Of a stretch of 64,000 nucleotides of DNA, positions 1 to 10,005 are shown piece after piece. How positions within the stretch are numbered: the first letter of the stretch is position 1; every line of letters starts with the position of its first letter. Origin of the DNA: Emiliania huxleyi CCMP1516 (taxonomy: Eukaryota; Haptophyta; Isochrysidales; Noelaerhabdaceae); contig NW_005197128.1 in assembly GCF_000372725.1 (NCBI RefSeq), positions 501,566-565,565 on the forward strand, written 5' to 3'. Both the position numbers and the translations under genes were made by a program. A model generated the notes under the pieces. It ran no database searches. It saw only the letters and a program-made list of their open reading frames with translations, and was not told the DNA's origin.

Positions 1-2
1 CC

Positions 3-504
3 AACACCATCGCCGCCATGTGCGGCTGGCCGTGCGCGCTAATGAACAAGCAGCAGCTTATCCTTGAGCCAGAGGAGGCCGTACTGATCACCTCGACCAT
101 GTGCGACACCAACACGCAGCGGCGGCCCTACGGAGAGCTCGGCTCGGTAGACAAGAGCTCGACCTGTGGCTGCTGCGTCGGAGTGAGCTCCGGTGCGGAC
201 GTCGCCGCCTCTCCCGCCGTCCCCACGTCGGCACCGACCTCGCCGTCGCGCACCCGTAGGCCTGGGCGCTATGCAGCCGGGCTGCAACTGCGAGGAGGAG
301 CTCGTCGCCGAGATCGTCGAGGAGCTCAAGAAGCGGATGAAGACGCGCGGCGACACTGGCCAGATCCAGCGCGCGGAGCAGCAGCTGACGGAGATCATGA
401 AGGTCCAGTCCGACATGGCGGCCCTCAACTCAAAGGTGGACGCCATCCTCGCCCACCTCGAGATCAGCGCGCCGGTGCCGCAGGCGATGGCTGTGCCCTA
501 TTAG
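3..504 (+). CDS. conserved Cys-rich protein with C-terminal coiled coil (5'-partial)
   Basis: The left window edge cuts this gene. Exon 3-182 reads NTIAAMCGWPCALMNKQQL and onward into a Cys-rich end (TCGCCVG). A GT-AG intron at 183-276 joins, in phase 0, an exon 277-504 that starts PGCNCEEELVAEIVEELKKR and ends AMAVPY then TAG. The last 70 residues are a charged amphipathic helix (EEELVAEIVEELKK, ERAEQQLTEIMKVQSDMAALNSKVDAI pattern), likely a coiled coil. The Cys-rich first part followed by a helix suggests a small soluble scaffold or membrane-peripheral protein. I do not recognise a named domain. The open frame runs off the left end, so the start is missing. The splice model rests on frame continuity and GT/AG only. 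Confidence 0.55.
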
Positions 505-1204
505 CGGGCGCTTGCGCCAAGCTACGTCAGTGTATACTGTGCCCGACTCGACACACGACAGGCGGACACCTCCGTCGGTGCGCGCGCCGCGTGGTTTGTG
601 TAGTTTTGTTTGTGAGGTACTGTATCTGCAGTCTGCGGCGGTGCAGCAGCCTCTCCTCAGCACGCGCGCAAGCCCCCCCTCCCCGCATTCACACCTTTGT
701 GGAGAGTCGGTTCGGAAAACAAGAGAGTAAACAGAAACCAAGTACCAAGACATGTTGCGGAGATCAGCAGGAGGATGTACGACGAGATTAGGAGCAGCAG
801 GGACCCGAGGGACCATGTGGAAGACGGCTAGTGCTAGTCCCCAATCGGGAGGACGACCCCGGCTAGTCGCCGACCACACCCACAAAGAACCCTGCACAAA
901 GACCGCAGGGCGGGGACCTGTTCCTTTTTACCCATCTCCTAGTAGAGGTGTCCCTTTTATTTATTTAAGTACCAAGACATGCAATACACAATATACACAT
1001 AAGTCATAACACATGATCATGAATGAGCGGGATCGTACTGGTCTGTGCCCCGGACCTAATCGTTCAAGGACATTCACGATCACAGTTTCGAGAGCGAGCC
1101 CAAATAAATAAATAAAACGGTCAAACTCTGAGACGAGATGGGATTTAGGGACATGCGCATGAGCATGTGCATGTGCATGTGCGAGCCCCTGTGCCGCCCC
1201 GAAT
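505..1204. other. intergenic, with one SINE-like repeat copy
   Basis: No supportable gene. The stretch lies between a + strand gene and a - strand gene that converge, so it holds both 3' regions. It contains a repeat copy at 914-967 (listed separately) and a TGCATG-rich run near 1152-1185. Confidence 0.5.
914..967 (+). repeat. dispersed SINE-like repeat, family S1, copy 1
   Basis: The block begins GGGACCTGTTCCTTTTTACC, continues with CATCTCCTAGTAGAGGTGTC and ends in a TTTATTTA tail. Almost the same block lies on the opposite strand at 32568-32633, and a diverged partial copy at 22560-22600. A simple-repeat tail (TTTA)n at one end suggests a retroposed short element. It could also be a shared 3'-UTR module. 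Confidence 0.6.
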
Positions 1205-2274
1205 TCATTTTCTTTCGAGCGGCAAGTCCTGCACCACAGAGGTGGCTGTGGCCTCGTCCTGCACCACATTCGCAAAGTCGCCCAACCCGCCTCTGCGCAA
1301 GGCATGCGTGATCGAGGCGAGGTCGCGCGTTCGCATGAAGCTCTCCGTCCATGCCAGCGTCGCGTCGAGGTTCACGACGGCGTGCCACCAGCCAGCAGGG
1401 AACGCGATCACCTCGCCCGGCCGCTGCACCAAGTCGACCTCGCCAAGGCCCTGGCCGCGGAGAGCTGGCAGCACTTCGTCCATGAATTCGCACGCGCCGC
1501 GCGGCAAGTGCAGCCCGAGGCATGCAGCGGCGCGCCCGATCAGATCGGTGCGCGGAGGGTGGAGCGTCTCGCGTGGCACCGAGGGCGGGAAGAGGATCCA
1601 CCGTTTGTCGCCCACGAAGAGTGCGTTCCACGAAGTGTAGCCCCATGGATCCTGGTGGATGAGCGTTCCAGAGCCCTCTGGGCCCGCAAGCAGCCAGCGC
1701 CATACAGGTCGGTCGTCGTGCTCGGCAGCCGCGCCCGCCTCGCAGACGCTGCCTCGTGTGAGCGTCGGCAGACGATCCACGTCTTCGAGAAGGCAGGACT
1801 TGCCAGAATCGGCGCTAAAGTCCGAGTCGAAGACGTACAGTGCCAGATCCGCAGTGCCAGATCGCCCACGCTGCGCGTTGGCGGCGACGAGGTAGAAAGG
1901 AACTCCGCCGGTCGATGAGCCTGTGTCGACCAGCGCTTGTCCAATACGTTTGCGCAGCGAGTCGAAGGTCCACTCACGAGCTGGCCAGTCGTCAAGCAGG
2001 CCTGTCACCACGATCGGCCTGTCAAAGGAGGATGCGTGGCGAGGTCTCCTGATGGTGTTCGGCAAATCTGATCGAGGTGGCCGCACGCTCGAAGCCGCTC
2101 AATTCTTGTCGCCCGGGCCTCAACGATGCGCTCGTTGAGAAAGTGCGCTACGGCCGCAGCGGTGGCAGCAGCGCCGAGGCCGAGGACACGGCGCATATAG
2201 TTGCAACGAGTTGGCAGCGCGACGTGCACCAGCAAGCGAGAGAGTGGGTCGAGTGGGGAGAGTGGAGTTTGCAT
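1205..2274 (-). CDS. JmjC/cupin-like Fe(II)/2-oxoglutarate dioxygenase (JMJD6 type)
   Basis: The protein carries FDRPIVVTGLLDDWPA, the usual start of JmjC hydroxylases. It then has GTLIHQDPWGYTSWNALFVG (the HxD iron pair in the double-stranded beta helix) and later a GWWHAVVNLD segment with the distal iron His. JMJD6-like enzymes hydroxylate lysine or demethylate proteins; the substrate here is unknown. A 38-bp intron at 2049-2086 (GTGCGG...CATCAG on the minus strand) joins an upstream exon starting at the ATG at 2274 and reading RIERLRA to RPRHASSFDRP. Without it the JmjC frame has no nearby ATG. The N-terminus contains a hydrophobic stretch (LGLGAAATAAAVAHFL), possibly a membrane anchor or leader. 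The C-terminus ends DLPLERK. Confidence 0.75.
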
Positions 2275-2715
2275 CCACCTCTTTCACGGGGACCCGCTTT
2301 GTGCGGGGCGGGCCCCTGCACAGCTGGGAGGGGACGACGGCAAGAAACCCAAGGGTGATGGGTTTGCGGCGCAGTTTTTCTTTGTTGAGCCACAGCCAGA
2401 AGGCGGAGAAAGGCAAGCAAGAAAAGCGATTTTAGAAATCCCGGTCGCGCTCGAATGCGGGCTCATAAACTATCCACGCGGTGCTCGACGTTCGGCGCGC
2501 TCGCCGCCGCGCCGCCGCCTCCCGCCTCTGCGGCACGCCGCGGGGACGCCGGTTGGGCGCCGCCGCCCGCGCCGCCGCCCGCCGGCTCCGAGGTCCGCAC
2601 CTAAGGGAAGGTCCGGTAAACTTCTCCGCACACAAGGGGTGGTTGGGCAACGGCCGGGCAGCCGACTCGCATCTCCACACCCAGACACGGGCAGGAGCCG
2701 GCACGGCAGTCAGTG
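2275..2715. other. intergenic, no gene seen
   Basis: GC-rich sequence (CGCCGCC runs near 2495-2590) between two minus-strand genes. Long open frames here are compositional and show no recognisable protein. Confidence 0.4.
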
Positions 2716-4755
2716 TCAATGGGCAAGGCCCAGTGACGTGGGTGAGTCCCGCGCCTGCCGGTCGAGGTACTCGAGGAAGTGTCTCAGGAGTGTCTAGGAA
2801 GTGTCTAGGAAGTGAGTCCCGCGCCTGCCGGTCGAGGTACTCGAGGAGCGACACCAGCTCCTCGTGCCCGCCGAGCCGCTCCACCTCGAGCAGCACCTTG
2901 CCCGCGGGGAAGGCGTGTGAAGAGACGCTGTCGATCGCTGTCGATCGCTATCTGTCCGCTCTCGACCATCCGGAGTGAGCTGGGTTGTGTGATTGGGTGA
3001 AGAGACGCCGTTCGCACCGTGAGCCAGCTGCTCCGCCCTCTCCGCAGCACCGTCCCCCTGGAACACTCCTCTCGGGACAACTGCGGCTCCTCTCGGCTCC
3101 TCTCGGCTCCTCTCGGCTCCTCTCGGCTCCTCTCGGCTCCTCTCGGCTCACCTCGTGCTTGAGCCTGCCCAGCTCCGCGCGAGTATAGTCGAAGCTGCCG
3201 CACGCCTGCATGTGACATCTCGCGTAATCTCGGGTCATCTCGGGTCACTCTCGAGTATAGTCGAGGCTGCCCGCACGCCTGCATGTGCTCGACGGCGTAC
3301 CGCTTGATCGGCTCGCTCTCCGTCCTCTTCTTGAGGATGTGCAGCAGCTGCGAGTCGGACGGGCTGCGCCGGAGGGCAGAGGGGCGGCGCTGTGAGCGGG
3401 ACGCGCACTCCCTGCCGCCGACACTGCCGAGCGACACCATTGCCCGAGCAGCGTGTTGGGCAGCGCGCTGGAGGCAGAGGCAGCAGACATCGATGGAGTG
3501 AGGGGTGTGTCCGGCATCGACTTCCTTTTGTTGGCATCTACGGCGTGTGGGCCGCGAGGTGATGCAGTGGATGATCGGGAAGGAGAACTTGCCCTCGGTG
3601 AGGTCCTCGGCGTACGACTTGCTCGCCTAAAGAGCAAGAGGAGGGGCGTTCGCAGACAGCTGTGGGCAGTGGCGGGCGCCCCTTCTCCGCGTTGGGCGGC
3701 CATGTAGTCGTCGCTCGACAGGTTTATCAGGTCGTCTCGGATCTGAGAGGAGAGGAGAGGGGGGGGGTAAACACCTCCACACGCACGAGGTGGCGGGGCA
3801 AGGGCCAGGCTAGCCCTCGCGACTCCGCGTCTGGAAGACAGGAGCCGCACGGCATTCAAAGTGCGAGGCCCGGTGCGTGTGCGTGGGTGAGCTGCCTGAA
3901 AGTAGAGAGCGAGCTGGTTGACGAATTAAATTAAACTACATTAAATTAAATGTGCCTGAAAGTAGAGAGCGAGCTGGTTGACGAGCGGCGTGAAGTCGAC
4001 CTCGCTCGCCGAGAAGGCCTGCGGTGGCACACGAGGCGGCGGCATCGCAGGCTCAGGGCGACGGCGAGGGCGGTGGCGGCGACGGCGGCGGCGGCGACGG
4101 CCGCGGCGGCGAGGGCGGCGGCGGCGGCGGTGCCATGCCGGGCGGGGAGGGCGGCGGCGCTGGAGGGAGGCGGCGGCGCAGGAGGCCTGCATCAGCCCGA
4201 CTGCGAGCCGGAAGAGGCCGCCCGTCTTGTCGAGCACCTATGGGTGGTGGCGTCTGATCACGTATCTTCACTGTTCTCCCTTCTCAGGCCGTCTGGACTG
4301 GCAAGCACCATGCGGCGGTACTCTTCCTCGGTGGGGCAGCGGAGGTTGTCGCGCCACAGGATGTCCTGCCCCTGCCCGCGGTGCAGGTTGAGCAGCTCGT
4401 GCACGAAGATGTTCATCGCCGCCGGGTTCCCCAGCTGGTGGCACCGCTCGAGCGCCAGAAAGTAGACGTAGTTGGCCGAGTTGATTGTGGTCGGCACGCC
4501 GTAGATGGAATGAGCCACGGGGATGCCCCGGCGGAGCGTGGAGTTGTCCTCGATGTCGTCGACGAGTAGCGACGCGTTGTGCAGCTCCGTGATGATCGCC
4601 TTGATCACGCCGATCGTATCGGCCGGGATGCGGAGCCACGCGTTGAAGGCGTCGATGAGGCGGCCACGCACATCCTTGCCTGGCACCTGATTGATGTAGT
4701 CGTACACTTCGAGGAGTGTTTGGTCCCGAGCGTGCGGGGTGTAGGATGTGGCCAT
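2716..4755 (-). CDS. GGPPS: geranylgeranyl diphosphate synthase, nine exons
   Basis: This is a trans-type isoprenyl diphosphate synthase that condenses IPP with allylic diphosphates to make GGPP for carotenoids, chlorophyll side chains and protein prenylation. Exons are 4309-4755, 4187-4237, 3956-4018, 3701-3742, 3553-3626, 3279-3363, 3152-3205, 2825-2896 and 2716-2754. They sum to 927 nt (308 aa), normal for the eukaryotic enzyme. Motifs: the first Asp-rich motif LLVDDIEDNSTLRRG, the second IRDDLINLSSDDYM, then SKSYAEDLTEGKFSFPIIHC, MQACGSFDYTRAELG and LLEVERLGGHEELVSLLEYL. No transit peptide is obvious if translation starts at MATSYTPHARD. An in-frame ATG at 4887 would add 44 residues. Most donors are GC, and several introns are flanked by direct repeats (see findings). 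Confidence 0.93.
3077..3151 (-). repeat. intron-internal tandem repeat (GAGCCGAGAG)n
   Basis: Inside the GGPPS intron between exons 7 and 8, the unit GAGGAGCCGA (minus strand) is repeated about six times directly after the donor GTGAGCCGAG. Related units occur in introns of the ligase, EFTUD2, the FAD oxidoreductase, NIPA and the sulfatase. Confidence 0.8.
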
Positions 4756-4844
4756 GTCTCGCGACGCGCAGCAACGCCCAGAGCCTGGCGCTCCGGCTGT
4801 GGCTACTGTACTCCCAGTCGCGAGAGAAAATGGTTGTGCGATTC

Positions 4845-4905
4845 CTAGTTGTCTATCTGAAGGAGTTACTTCCTGAAGTAACTTCATCCTTCAGATAGAC
4901 ACTAG
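4845..4905. repeat. long inverted repeat (foldback)
   Basis: Arms of about 28 nt (left begins CTAGTTGTCTATCTGAAGGA, right ends CTTCAGATAGACACTAG) meet almost without a loop, with two small bulges. It lies about 90 bp upstream of the likely start codon of the GGPPS gene. It may be a MITE remnant, or a structured 5' UTR if transcription starts upstream. Confidence 0.8.
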
Positions 4906-4916
4906 CCTGTTCCTTC

Positions 4917-4998
4917 TCGGTTAAAATCCCTGTGTGGTGGCGGCGTGCCGTCCTCCCATCCCTCCCTTGGGTCGTTGGTTTATTTATTTTTCCTTGAT
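4917..4998 (+). repeat. dispersed SINE-like repeat, family S2, copy 1
   Basis: The block runs TTAAAATCCCTGTGTGGTGG, CGGCGTGCCGTCCTCCCATC, CCTCCCTTGGG, then a T-rich TTTATTTATTTTTCC tail. Near-identical blocks lie on the minus strand at 38355-38450 and 57328-57422, there ending in (CTTT)n. Partial 3' ends occur near 26785 and 47520. Confidence 0.7.
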
Positions 4999-6864
4999 TG
5001 TAGTTGGCCCCGCAGGATTGCCGATCACAACGAGAGGACCGGGTCGGGCAAAGCCGGCGGAAAACGGCAATTTTTTGGTGCTGGTAGCCCCCCCCAAAAC
5101 AGGCCCGCGCGCCCCAGGGGCGCCGCAGGCGCCCCAAGCGGCGCGGAGCGCCGCCGCAGGCGGCGGACAGCAGGTGCGCGAAATTAAACGCCATTTTCGG
5201 TTCCGCGGTTTTGCCACTAACATTGAAATCCGGTACAGAACGACTTAGCCGAAACAGCTGACAGACAGACAGAGAGCACACACGTTCGAGACGGGGGTGC
5301 GCCGACCGCCGTCGCGGACCCAGTAGAGCTAGATGGTCCCACAGGATGCGCCCTTAGCCTCTGAGCTCGTCCTAGACGTTTTAGGGAAGCGTGGGCAGAC
5401 CAGAACGCGGCCACGGCGACGCTCCGAGGCTGTCTCTCAGCAGCGCTGGCGGCGATCGTGGCGACGGCGCCTCGCCGCTGCAGCGGCACAGAATCGAGGA
5501 GGTGGCGTTGGTGGCAGCATCAATGAGATAGAAAGGCGGCCGTAATGCTGGTGGCGCCTTCGAGGGCGGCGGAGAGGGCGGTAGCAGCGACGGCGATCGA
5601 GTCATGTGGCAGGGGTGCGACGATGCAGCAGGGAGGCTTGACCTTGAGTTAGCGACGCGGGGCGGTGGCGTGCCAGCAGGTAAGCGGCGGCGGCGGAGAG
5701 CAGGTGCGCGAAGTAAAGGCCAATCTTGAGATATCCATTTTGCACCACCTTTGGATTTCTTGCTTCGCCTCCTGGCGGGGGAGGTTGATGAACGCGGTGG
5801 CGACCAGCGGAGAGGCCTCAGTCCCTGTCCGGAGTGTCTTGTGAGTTTGTGTGTGTGCGTGTCGCTCCAGCGTGCGTCCACCCATACCGCGCCGGTGTCC
5901 ACCGAGCCTGACTGTTCTCAATCCATATACGCACATGGTCAGTGAGGCGCAGGCCGCCAAAGTGACACGTGGCGCGGTAATGTGCATATAATTGTATTGC
6001 TCGTCGGGTGACGCGTTTCTCCTTGTCTTCGCGAGAAGCTTATGCGTGGTTCGTTGTTAAGTTGTTTGGTATGTTGCTTGCCGAAATTCTTGTGAGGTCG
6101 AACCTCTCGCATTTATCTCGAGGTCTCGAACCAGCTCAACGTACGTAATTAAGGTGCCGGTTTGTTTATCGGAGTTTGTCGTAGCTTCGCGGCGTCCCGT
6201 CCCCGGGCTCGCGTATGAGGTGGTGAACGTGCGGCCGCGGAGCTGACTGAGATCCAGGGTGTGCAGCGCACCTTCCTCTTTGTCGATACGAACGAACACG
6301 CATATGGTTCAACGCTTCAACCTCGACTACCTCGGCTGCTGACCCTTCTCATCCTGCAGAAGCTGTCGTATATGTCCTGCGTCTGGTGCGCGCGCCCCAC
6401 TCGGTCTCCCAATTTATATGCCAACTGCCGCTCTCCGCCTCTAAGCTGAATCTCTGTGCTCCAGGAGGATTTGGTGCAGCAGGCAGCTCGCGTCCGAGGG
6501 CGGCGTCGCTGCAACGCGGAACCCAAGGGGGGCGCCGCCAGCCTTCTTGAAGCTTGCGTCGCCAACAGCAAAGTCTGACCGACCGCCCACGGTCACCCTC
6601 GCATGCATGGATGGTTGGTCCCTTGGTTGGCGGGGAGGCCGCCACAGCGGTGCAGCCTGGCTGCAGCGCCCGCCTGCGCTCGCCAGGCGGCTGCCATTAA
6701 TTTCGGCGCCCGTGGACCAGGGCTCCAGGCCTCATGTGACCGGTGAGATTTGTTTGGTACGTGCTAAAATCCTCGAGAACCTCGACTCTCTCTGCAGGTC
6801 AGGTAGATCTAGGGAGAAGGCCCGTACCTTGAACGAAGCCCGAACCGGCGAATTACCTATTCGA
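4999..6864. other. intergenic, GC-rich, with a short duplicated motif
   Basis: No recognisable gene. Two blocks resemble each other: 5155-5200 and 5684-5740 both contain GCGGCGGA.AGCAGGTGCG, then CGAA.T(A)AA..GCC and a CCATTTT end. The second may be a duplicated copy of the first. Open frames here show arginine- or proline-rich compositional protein only. Confidence 0.4.
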
Positions 6865-7326
6865 ATGGCCTCGGTTCTCGCGGTCTCGCTCCTCTACTCC
6901 ACCACCGCTCTAGCCTCTCCCACCGCCAAGCTCTGCCGACGATCGGTCTGTGGCGCTGCTGTGCTCGGCGCGCTCCGACCTGCCAACGCAGGCGCTCCAG
7001 CGGCTTCGGACCTGAGCTCTCTCTTGGATGAGGTCGAGGCACCTCGCGCCGAGGGTGGGGTGGTCGCCCTGAGGAAACGGGCAGAGGTTGAGGCGCGGCA
7101 GATGGCAGAGAGGGATGCTGTGGCGCTCCGGCGGATGAAGGCAGTCGAGGAGGCAAGGGAACGGGAGAGAGAAGCGCTCGCCGCGTCCGGCGTCCCACCC
7201 TGCCCCACGGGTGGACCGTTTGGCGACGCCGGTCGGACGGGGGTGCTGACCGCCAAGGTCTGTGCGCGCCAACGCGACGGGACGATAGAGACCGCGCAGA
7301 GGACGGGAGTCTTCCTGGTCTTTTGA
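6865..7326 (+). CDS. putative plastid/thylakoid-lumen targeted small protein
   Basis: Starting at the ATG at 6865, the protein begins MASVLAVSLLYSTTALASP, a good ER signal peptide with an ASP-like cleavage site. A Lys/Arg-containing stretch follows (TAKLCRRSVC), then a second hydrophobic segment GAAVLGALRPANAGA resembling a lumenal transfer signal. This bipartite leader is what secondary red plastids use. The mature part is a charged helix (ARQMAERDAVALRRMKAVEEAREREREA) ending in a short Cys/Gly region (PPCPTGGPFGD). Total 153 aa, single exon, TGA stop at 7326. No family recognised; lumen targeting is inferred from the leader alone. Confidence 0.55.
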   Translation: MASVLAVSLLYSTTALASPTAKLCRRSVCGAAVLGALRPANAGAPAASDLSSLLDEVEAPRAEGGVVALRKRAEVEARQMAERDAVALRRMKAVEEAREREREALAASGVPPCPTGGPFGDAGRTGVLTAKVCARQRDGTIETAQRTGVFLVF

Positions 7327-7705
7327 ATAGCTCTGGCCTTCCCGGGAGCCGGGTCAGCTCGGGGCGCTCGCAGGCCAGAGGGGCTCTGTGCACTCTCCTG
7401 CCCGGCCCGCAACGATGTATTTAGCATGTTGGCTGTGCGATAGATTGTTAAGAATTTGAGCATGGTCGTTCTGCGCGCAGCACCAATGGGCCACACACAC
7501 GCAGTGGCTCCGAGCCTACCTAGAGACTAGTCATACACACGCTCTCTCTCACACGCAAACACGCACGACGCAGACGCACCGACCCGCGATCGCCTCGAGG
7601 CTCCACGATATCGGCGAGACAACAGACAAGAAAGAGAGCGTCTCTGCGGCCCTCGCCAGGGCGCCCCGTGCACACACACATATTGGGCTGGGGAGCGCGC
7701 GCTGG
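7327..7705. other. intergenic between convergent genes
   Basis: Nothing supportable; holds the 3' regions of the two flanking genes, with a short CACACG-rich tract near 7530-7575. Confidence 0.4.
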
Positions 7706-8689
7706 TCAGAGTCTCGACCGGACCCACCGCAGCATGTCCTCCATCACCTCGTGCCGCTGCGGCTCGTTGAGCGCCTCGTGCAAAAGGGAGGGGTACACGA
7801 CCTTCTCCTTGTCCGCTGCCGGCGTGGACGCGCGCGCGTGCAGCGCCGCCGTGCCCGCCGGCAAGACGACGACATCTGCGCCGCCGTGGCAGATGTAGAA
7901 CGGGCAGCGGACCTCGGCGGCGCGAGAGAGGGCATACTCGGACGCGTCGACAAACTGGACGCCCCAGCCCGCGCAGATCATGCCGCCAAAGTGCCGCTCG
8001 TCCGCGTCGTTCGCCTCGCCGAAGCCCTTTGTGGTCGTGCACTGCGCCGTCGGCGCGCCGGTGTTTGGCCAGAAGCCGGCCGAGAGCGTGTCGAGCAGCC
8101 GCGTGAGCGCCTGCCACGCCGGCGAGTAGACAGAGTGGCGTGGCACGAGGCCCTGCCCTCCGACTCGCAGCGCTGGCGCGGAGAGGACCATGCCTCGGAA
8201 GCCGCCCAGCGAGCGGTGGCGCTCCTGGACGCGGAGCGCGGCGAGAAGCGCGACGAGGCCGCCCATCGAGTGTCCCATCAGGAAGAAGGGCGCGGCGGCG
8301 TGCCGCCCGTGCACATACTCGATGAAGCCCACCGCGTCGCCGACGAGGTTTGCAAAGGGAAGCCGCCGCATGCCGGTGAAGCCGGTGTTGTCGAGGTTGT
8401 GGCCGTGCCGCGCGTGGTCCATGGCGTACACGGCCAGACCCTGCTGCGCCCACGCCTCGCCGAGCGGCTGGTAGCGCAACGCATGCTCGCCGTACCCGTG
8501 AAACAGTATGATGACGGCTCGCAAGGGCACAGGCTCTGGCGGCAGCCAGGAGTAGGCGTTGCGCCACCCGCCGGAGGGCGCTTCAAACCAGAAATTCTCG
8601 CTGAAGCGGACCGCGCCGACGAGCGGTGAGCGCGAGCGGTCGAGCGAGGCAGCATCCGGCGGCGGTGGTCGCGCCGGGGAGGAGGCCAT
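7706..8689 (-). CDS. monoacylglycerol lipase-like alpha/beta hydrolase
   Basis: A serine hydrolase of the MGLL/lysophospholipase family that cleaves monoacylglycerols or lysophospholipids. The protein shows AVIILFHGYGEHALRYQPLG (oxyanion HG motif), MDHARHGHNLD, the nucleophile elbow FFLMGHSMGGLVALLAAL (GxSxG), a catalytic Asp in ICHGGADVVVLP, and the catalytic His in SLLHEALNE. About 327 aa, single exon, the usual family length. I chose the ATG at 8689 (MASSPARPPP); the codons upstream lack an ATG. The N-terminus shows no signal peptide. A GAATTTT-type motif lies about 40-60 bp upstream. Confidence 0.9.
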   Translation of the reverse strand: MASSPARPPPPDAASLDRSRSPLVGAVRFSENFWFEAPSGGWRNAYSWLPPEPVPLRAVIILFHGYGEHALRYQPLGEAWAQQGLAVYAMDHARHGHNLDNTGFTGMRRLPFANLVGDAVGFIEYVHGRHAAAPFFLMGHSMGGLVALLAALRVQERHRSLGGFRGMVLSAPALRVGGQGLVPRHSVYSPAWQALTRLLDTLSAGFWPNTGAPTAQCTTTKGFGEANDADERHFGGMICAGWGVQFVDASEYALSRAAEVRCPFYICHGGADVVVLPAGTAALHARASTPAADKEKVVYPSLLHEALNEPQRHEVMEDMLRWVRSRL

Positions 8690-9309
8690 ATGTGTTCGCA
8701 AGTGTCGGCCCTTGCTCGCAGGTGAAGCGGAGTGAAAATTCTTTTTTCAAGGAAAACGGCAACGCTTTTTGCGCCACTCGCTCGCGGCGGCGGGAGACAT
8801 GCCGCCGATGCGGCTCGCACTCGCTCGGCGGGCCTCCGTCCCACAGCCGCTCGGGCGTGCCAGTGGTCGGCCTGGCGCTGCGCTGCTCGCACGCTGCACT
8901 GCACAAAGCTGCGACAACAAGGGGAGCCTCCTGAGCTTCAGCGTTGAGCAGTGCAGCTGCGGGTGCTCGTGGTGTGCTGTGCAGTGGTGAGAGCGCCTGT
9001 TTGGAGGCGAGCTGGTGCTGTGCCAGGGTGCGCAGCATGCGCTCTTGCTCTGTGCTGAGGCATGCTGGCTGGCGCCCAACACAATGCCCTTCGGTACATT
9101 GCTCCACGCCGTGCTGGCTGGTGCAGTACTGCCAGCGCGCCGACTGGCGCGCGGGGTGCGCGTCGCCGCGCGTGGCACGGGTGGCTCGAGAGGCGCGGCC
9201 GTCGGTCAACCCCGCGGCGCATGGGCGCCGCGGAAGCTGCTCGACAGGCTGCGGGCATCGTTGCGGCAAAAAGCGCCCGCCCTCTGCTTTGCTTTCGCCC
9301 GCGTTTTAC
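8690..9309. other. intergenic between divergent genes
   Basis: Upstream region shared by the lipase (minus) and the following plus-strand gene. It may hold undetected first exons of the latter. A GAAAATTCTTTTTTC motif lies at about 8735-8750. Confidence 0.4.
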
Positions 9310-9552
9310 GACAACTTTCGGTTTATCATCTGCGCGTCGGCGGCCGAGCGCAACTGGTCCGTCTACGGGGCCGCAATCAAGACGACGGCGCGCGGGCAAA
9401 TGGGTCACACCGTCGCCGACAAGCGCGTCTACTGCCACGAGGCGCTCCACCTCAAGGGCAAGCTTCAGACCGCCGGCTACAAGCAGGCGGTCGAGAAGTG
9501 GGACACCGACTCCGACTCGGACAGCTCGGACGAGGGGGACCTCAAGATGTGA
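9310..9552 (+). CDS. unrecognised small acidic-tailed protein (3' exon)
   Basis: An open segment reads FYDNFRFIICASAAERNWSV, then KTTARGQMGHTVADKRVYCH and a C-terminus WDTDSDSDSSDEGDLKM before TGA. The non-compositional middle and the phospho-acceptor-rich acidic tail (SDSDSSDEGD, CK2-like) look like real coding sequence. The frame stays open upstream but loses protein-like character near 9290, so an intron or the true start probably lies there. No family recognised. Confidence 0.4.
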   Translation, partial: DNFRFIICASAAERNWSVYGAAIKTTARGQMGHTVADKRVYCHEALHLKGKLQTAGYKQAVEKWDTDSDSDSSDEGDLKM

Positions 9553-10005
9553 GGCAAGCGCGGCGGCGGCAGGGGCGGTGTGGGGGGGTGGGCGGTGGGG
9601 ACGCTGCTGTGAGCACGTCGGACGCCACGCGCGGGACCTCCTTACGGTGCGCGCCGCGCACGCACGCGCGCGGCTCGCACGCGCGCGTGCGCGTACAGTC
9701 TTATAGCTTATACACAGTCGGCACGCGCGTTCCGCGCGTGCCCCGCTGAATACAAATACTACCCATTCTAGAGCTGTTTTGGAATACGTGGAATACGTAT
9801 TCACAGAGTAGGCTGGGTGGTGCTGGTGGGTGGGCCACAGAACATCGGCCCGCGAGGTGGATGCTAGCATGAGCCCGATCCGTCGCAGTGCTCTTGCGTT
9901 TCGGCGGTAGTGATCTGATCACCGAATGCCACGTTCGGATATCGCAAACCGGGAATTACGATTCAAAAAAATGAAAAAAAGAAAAACATCTCGGAGACAT
10001 CTGTC
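9553..10005. other. intergenic with a (GCACGCGC)-rich tract
   Basis: The stretch 9650-9745 is rich in GCGCGC/CACGC repeats, including a GCACGCGCG...CGCGCGTGC inverted pair near 9660-9740. It ends in A-rich sequence (9965-9990) just before the next start codon, probably a 5' UTR or promoter. Confidence 0.45.

Noticed and set aside
3020-3160. CRISPR-like array of CTCGGCTCCT repeats
   Set aside because: Repeats are directly tandem with no spacers, lie in an intron, and the genome is eukaryotic.
5381-5987. Overlapping minus-strand open frames of 110-170 codons
   Set aside because: Arg/Pro/Ser-rich compositional readings in GC-rich DNA, several frames open at once, no protein motif.
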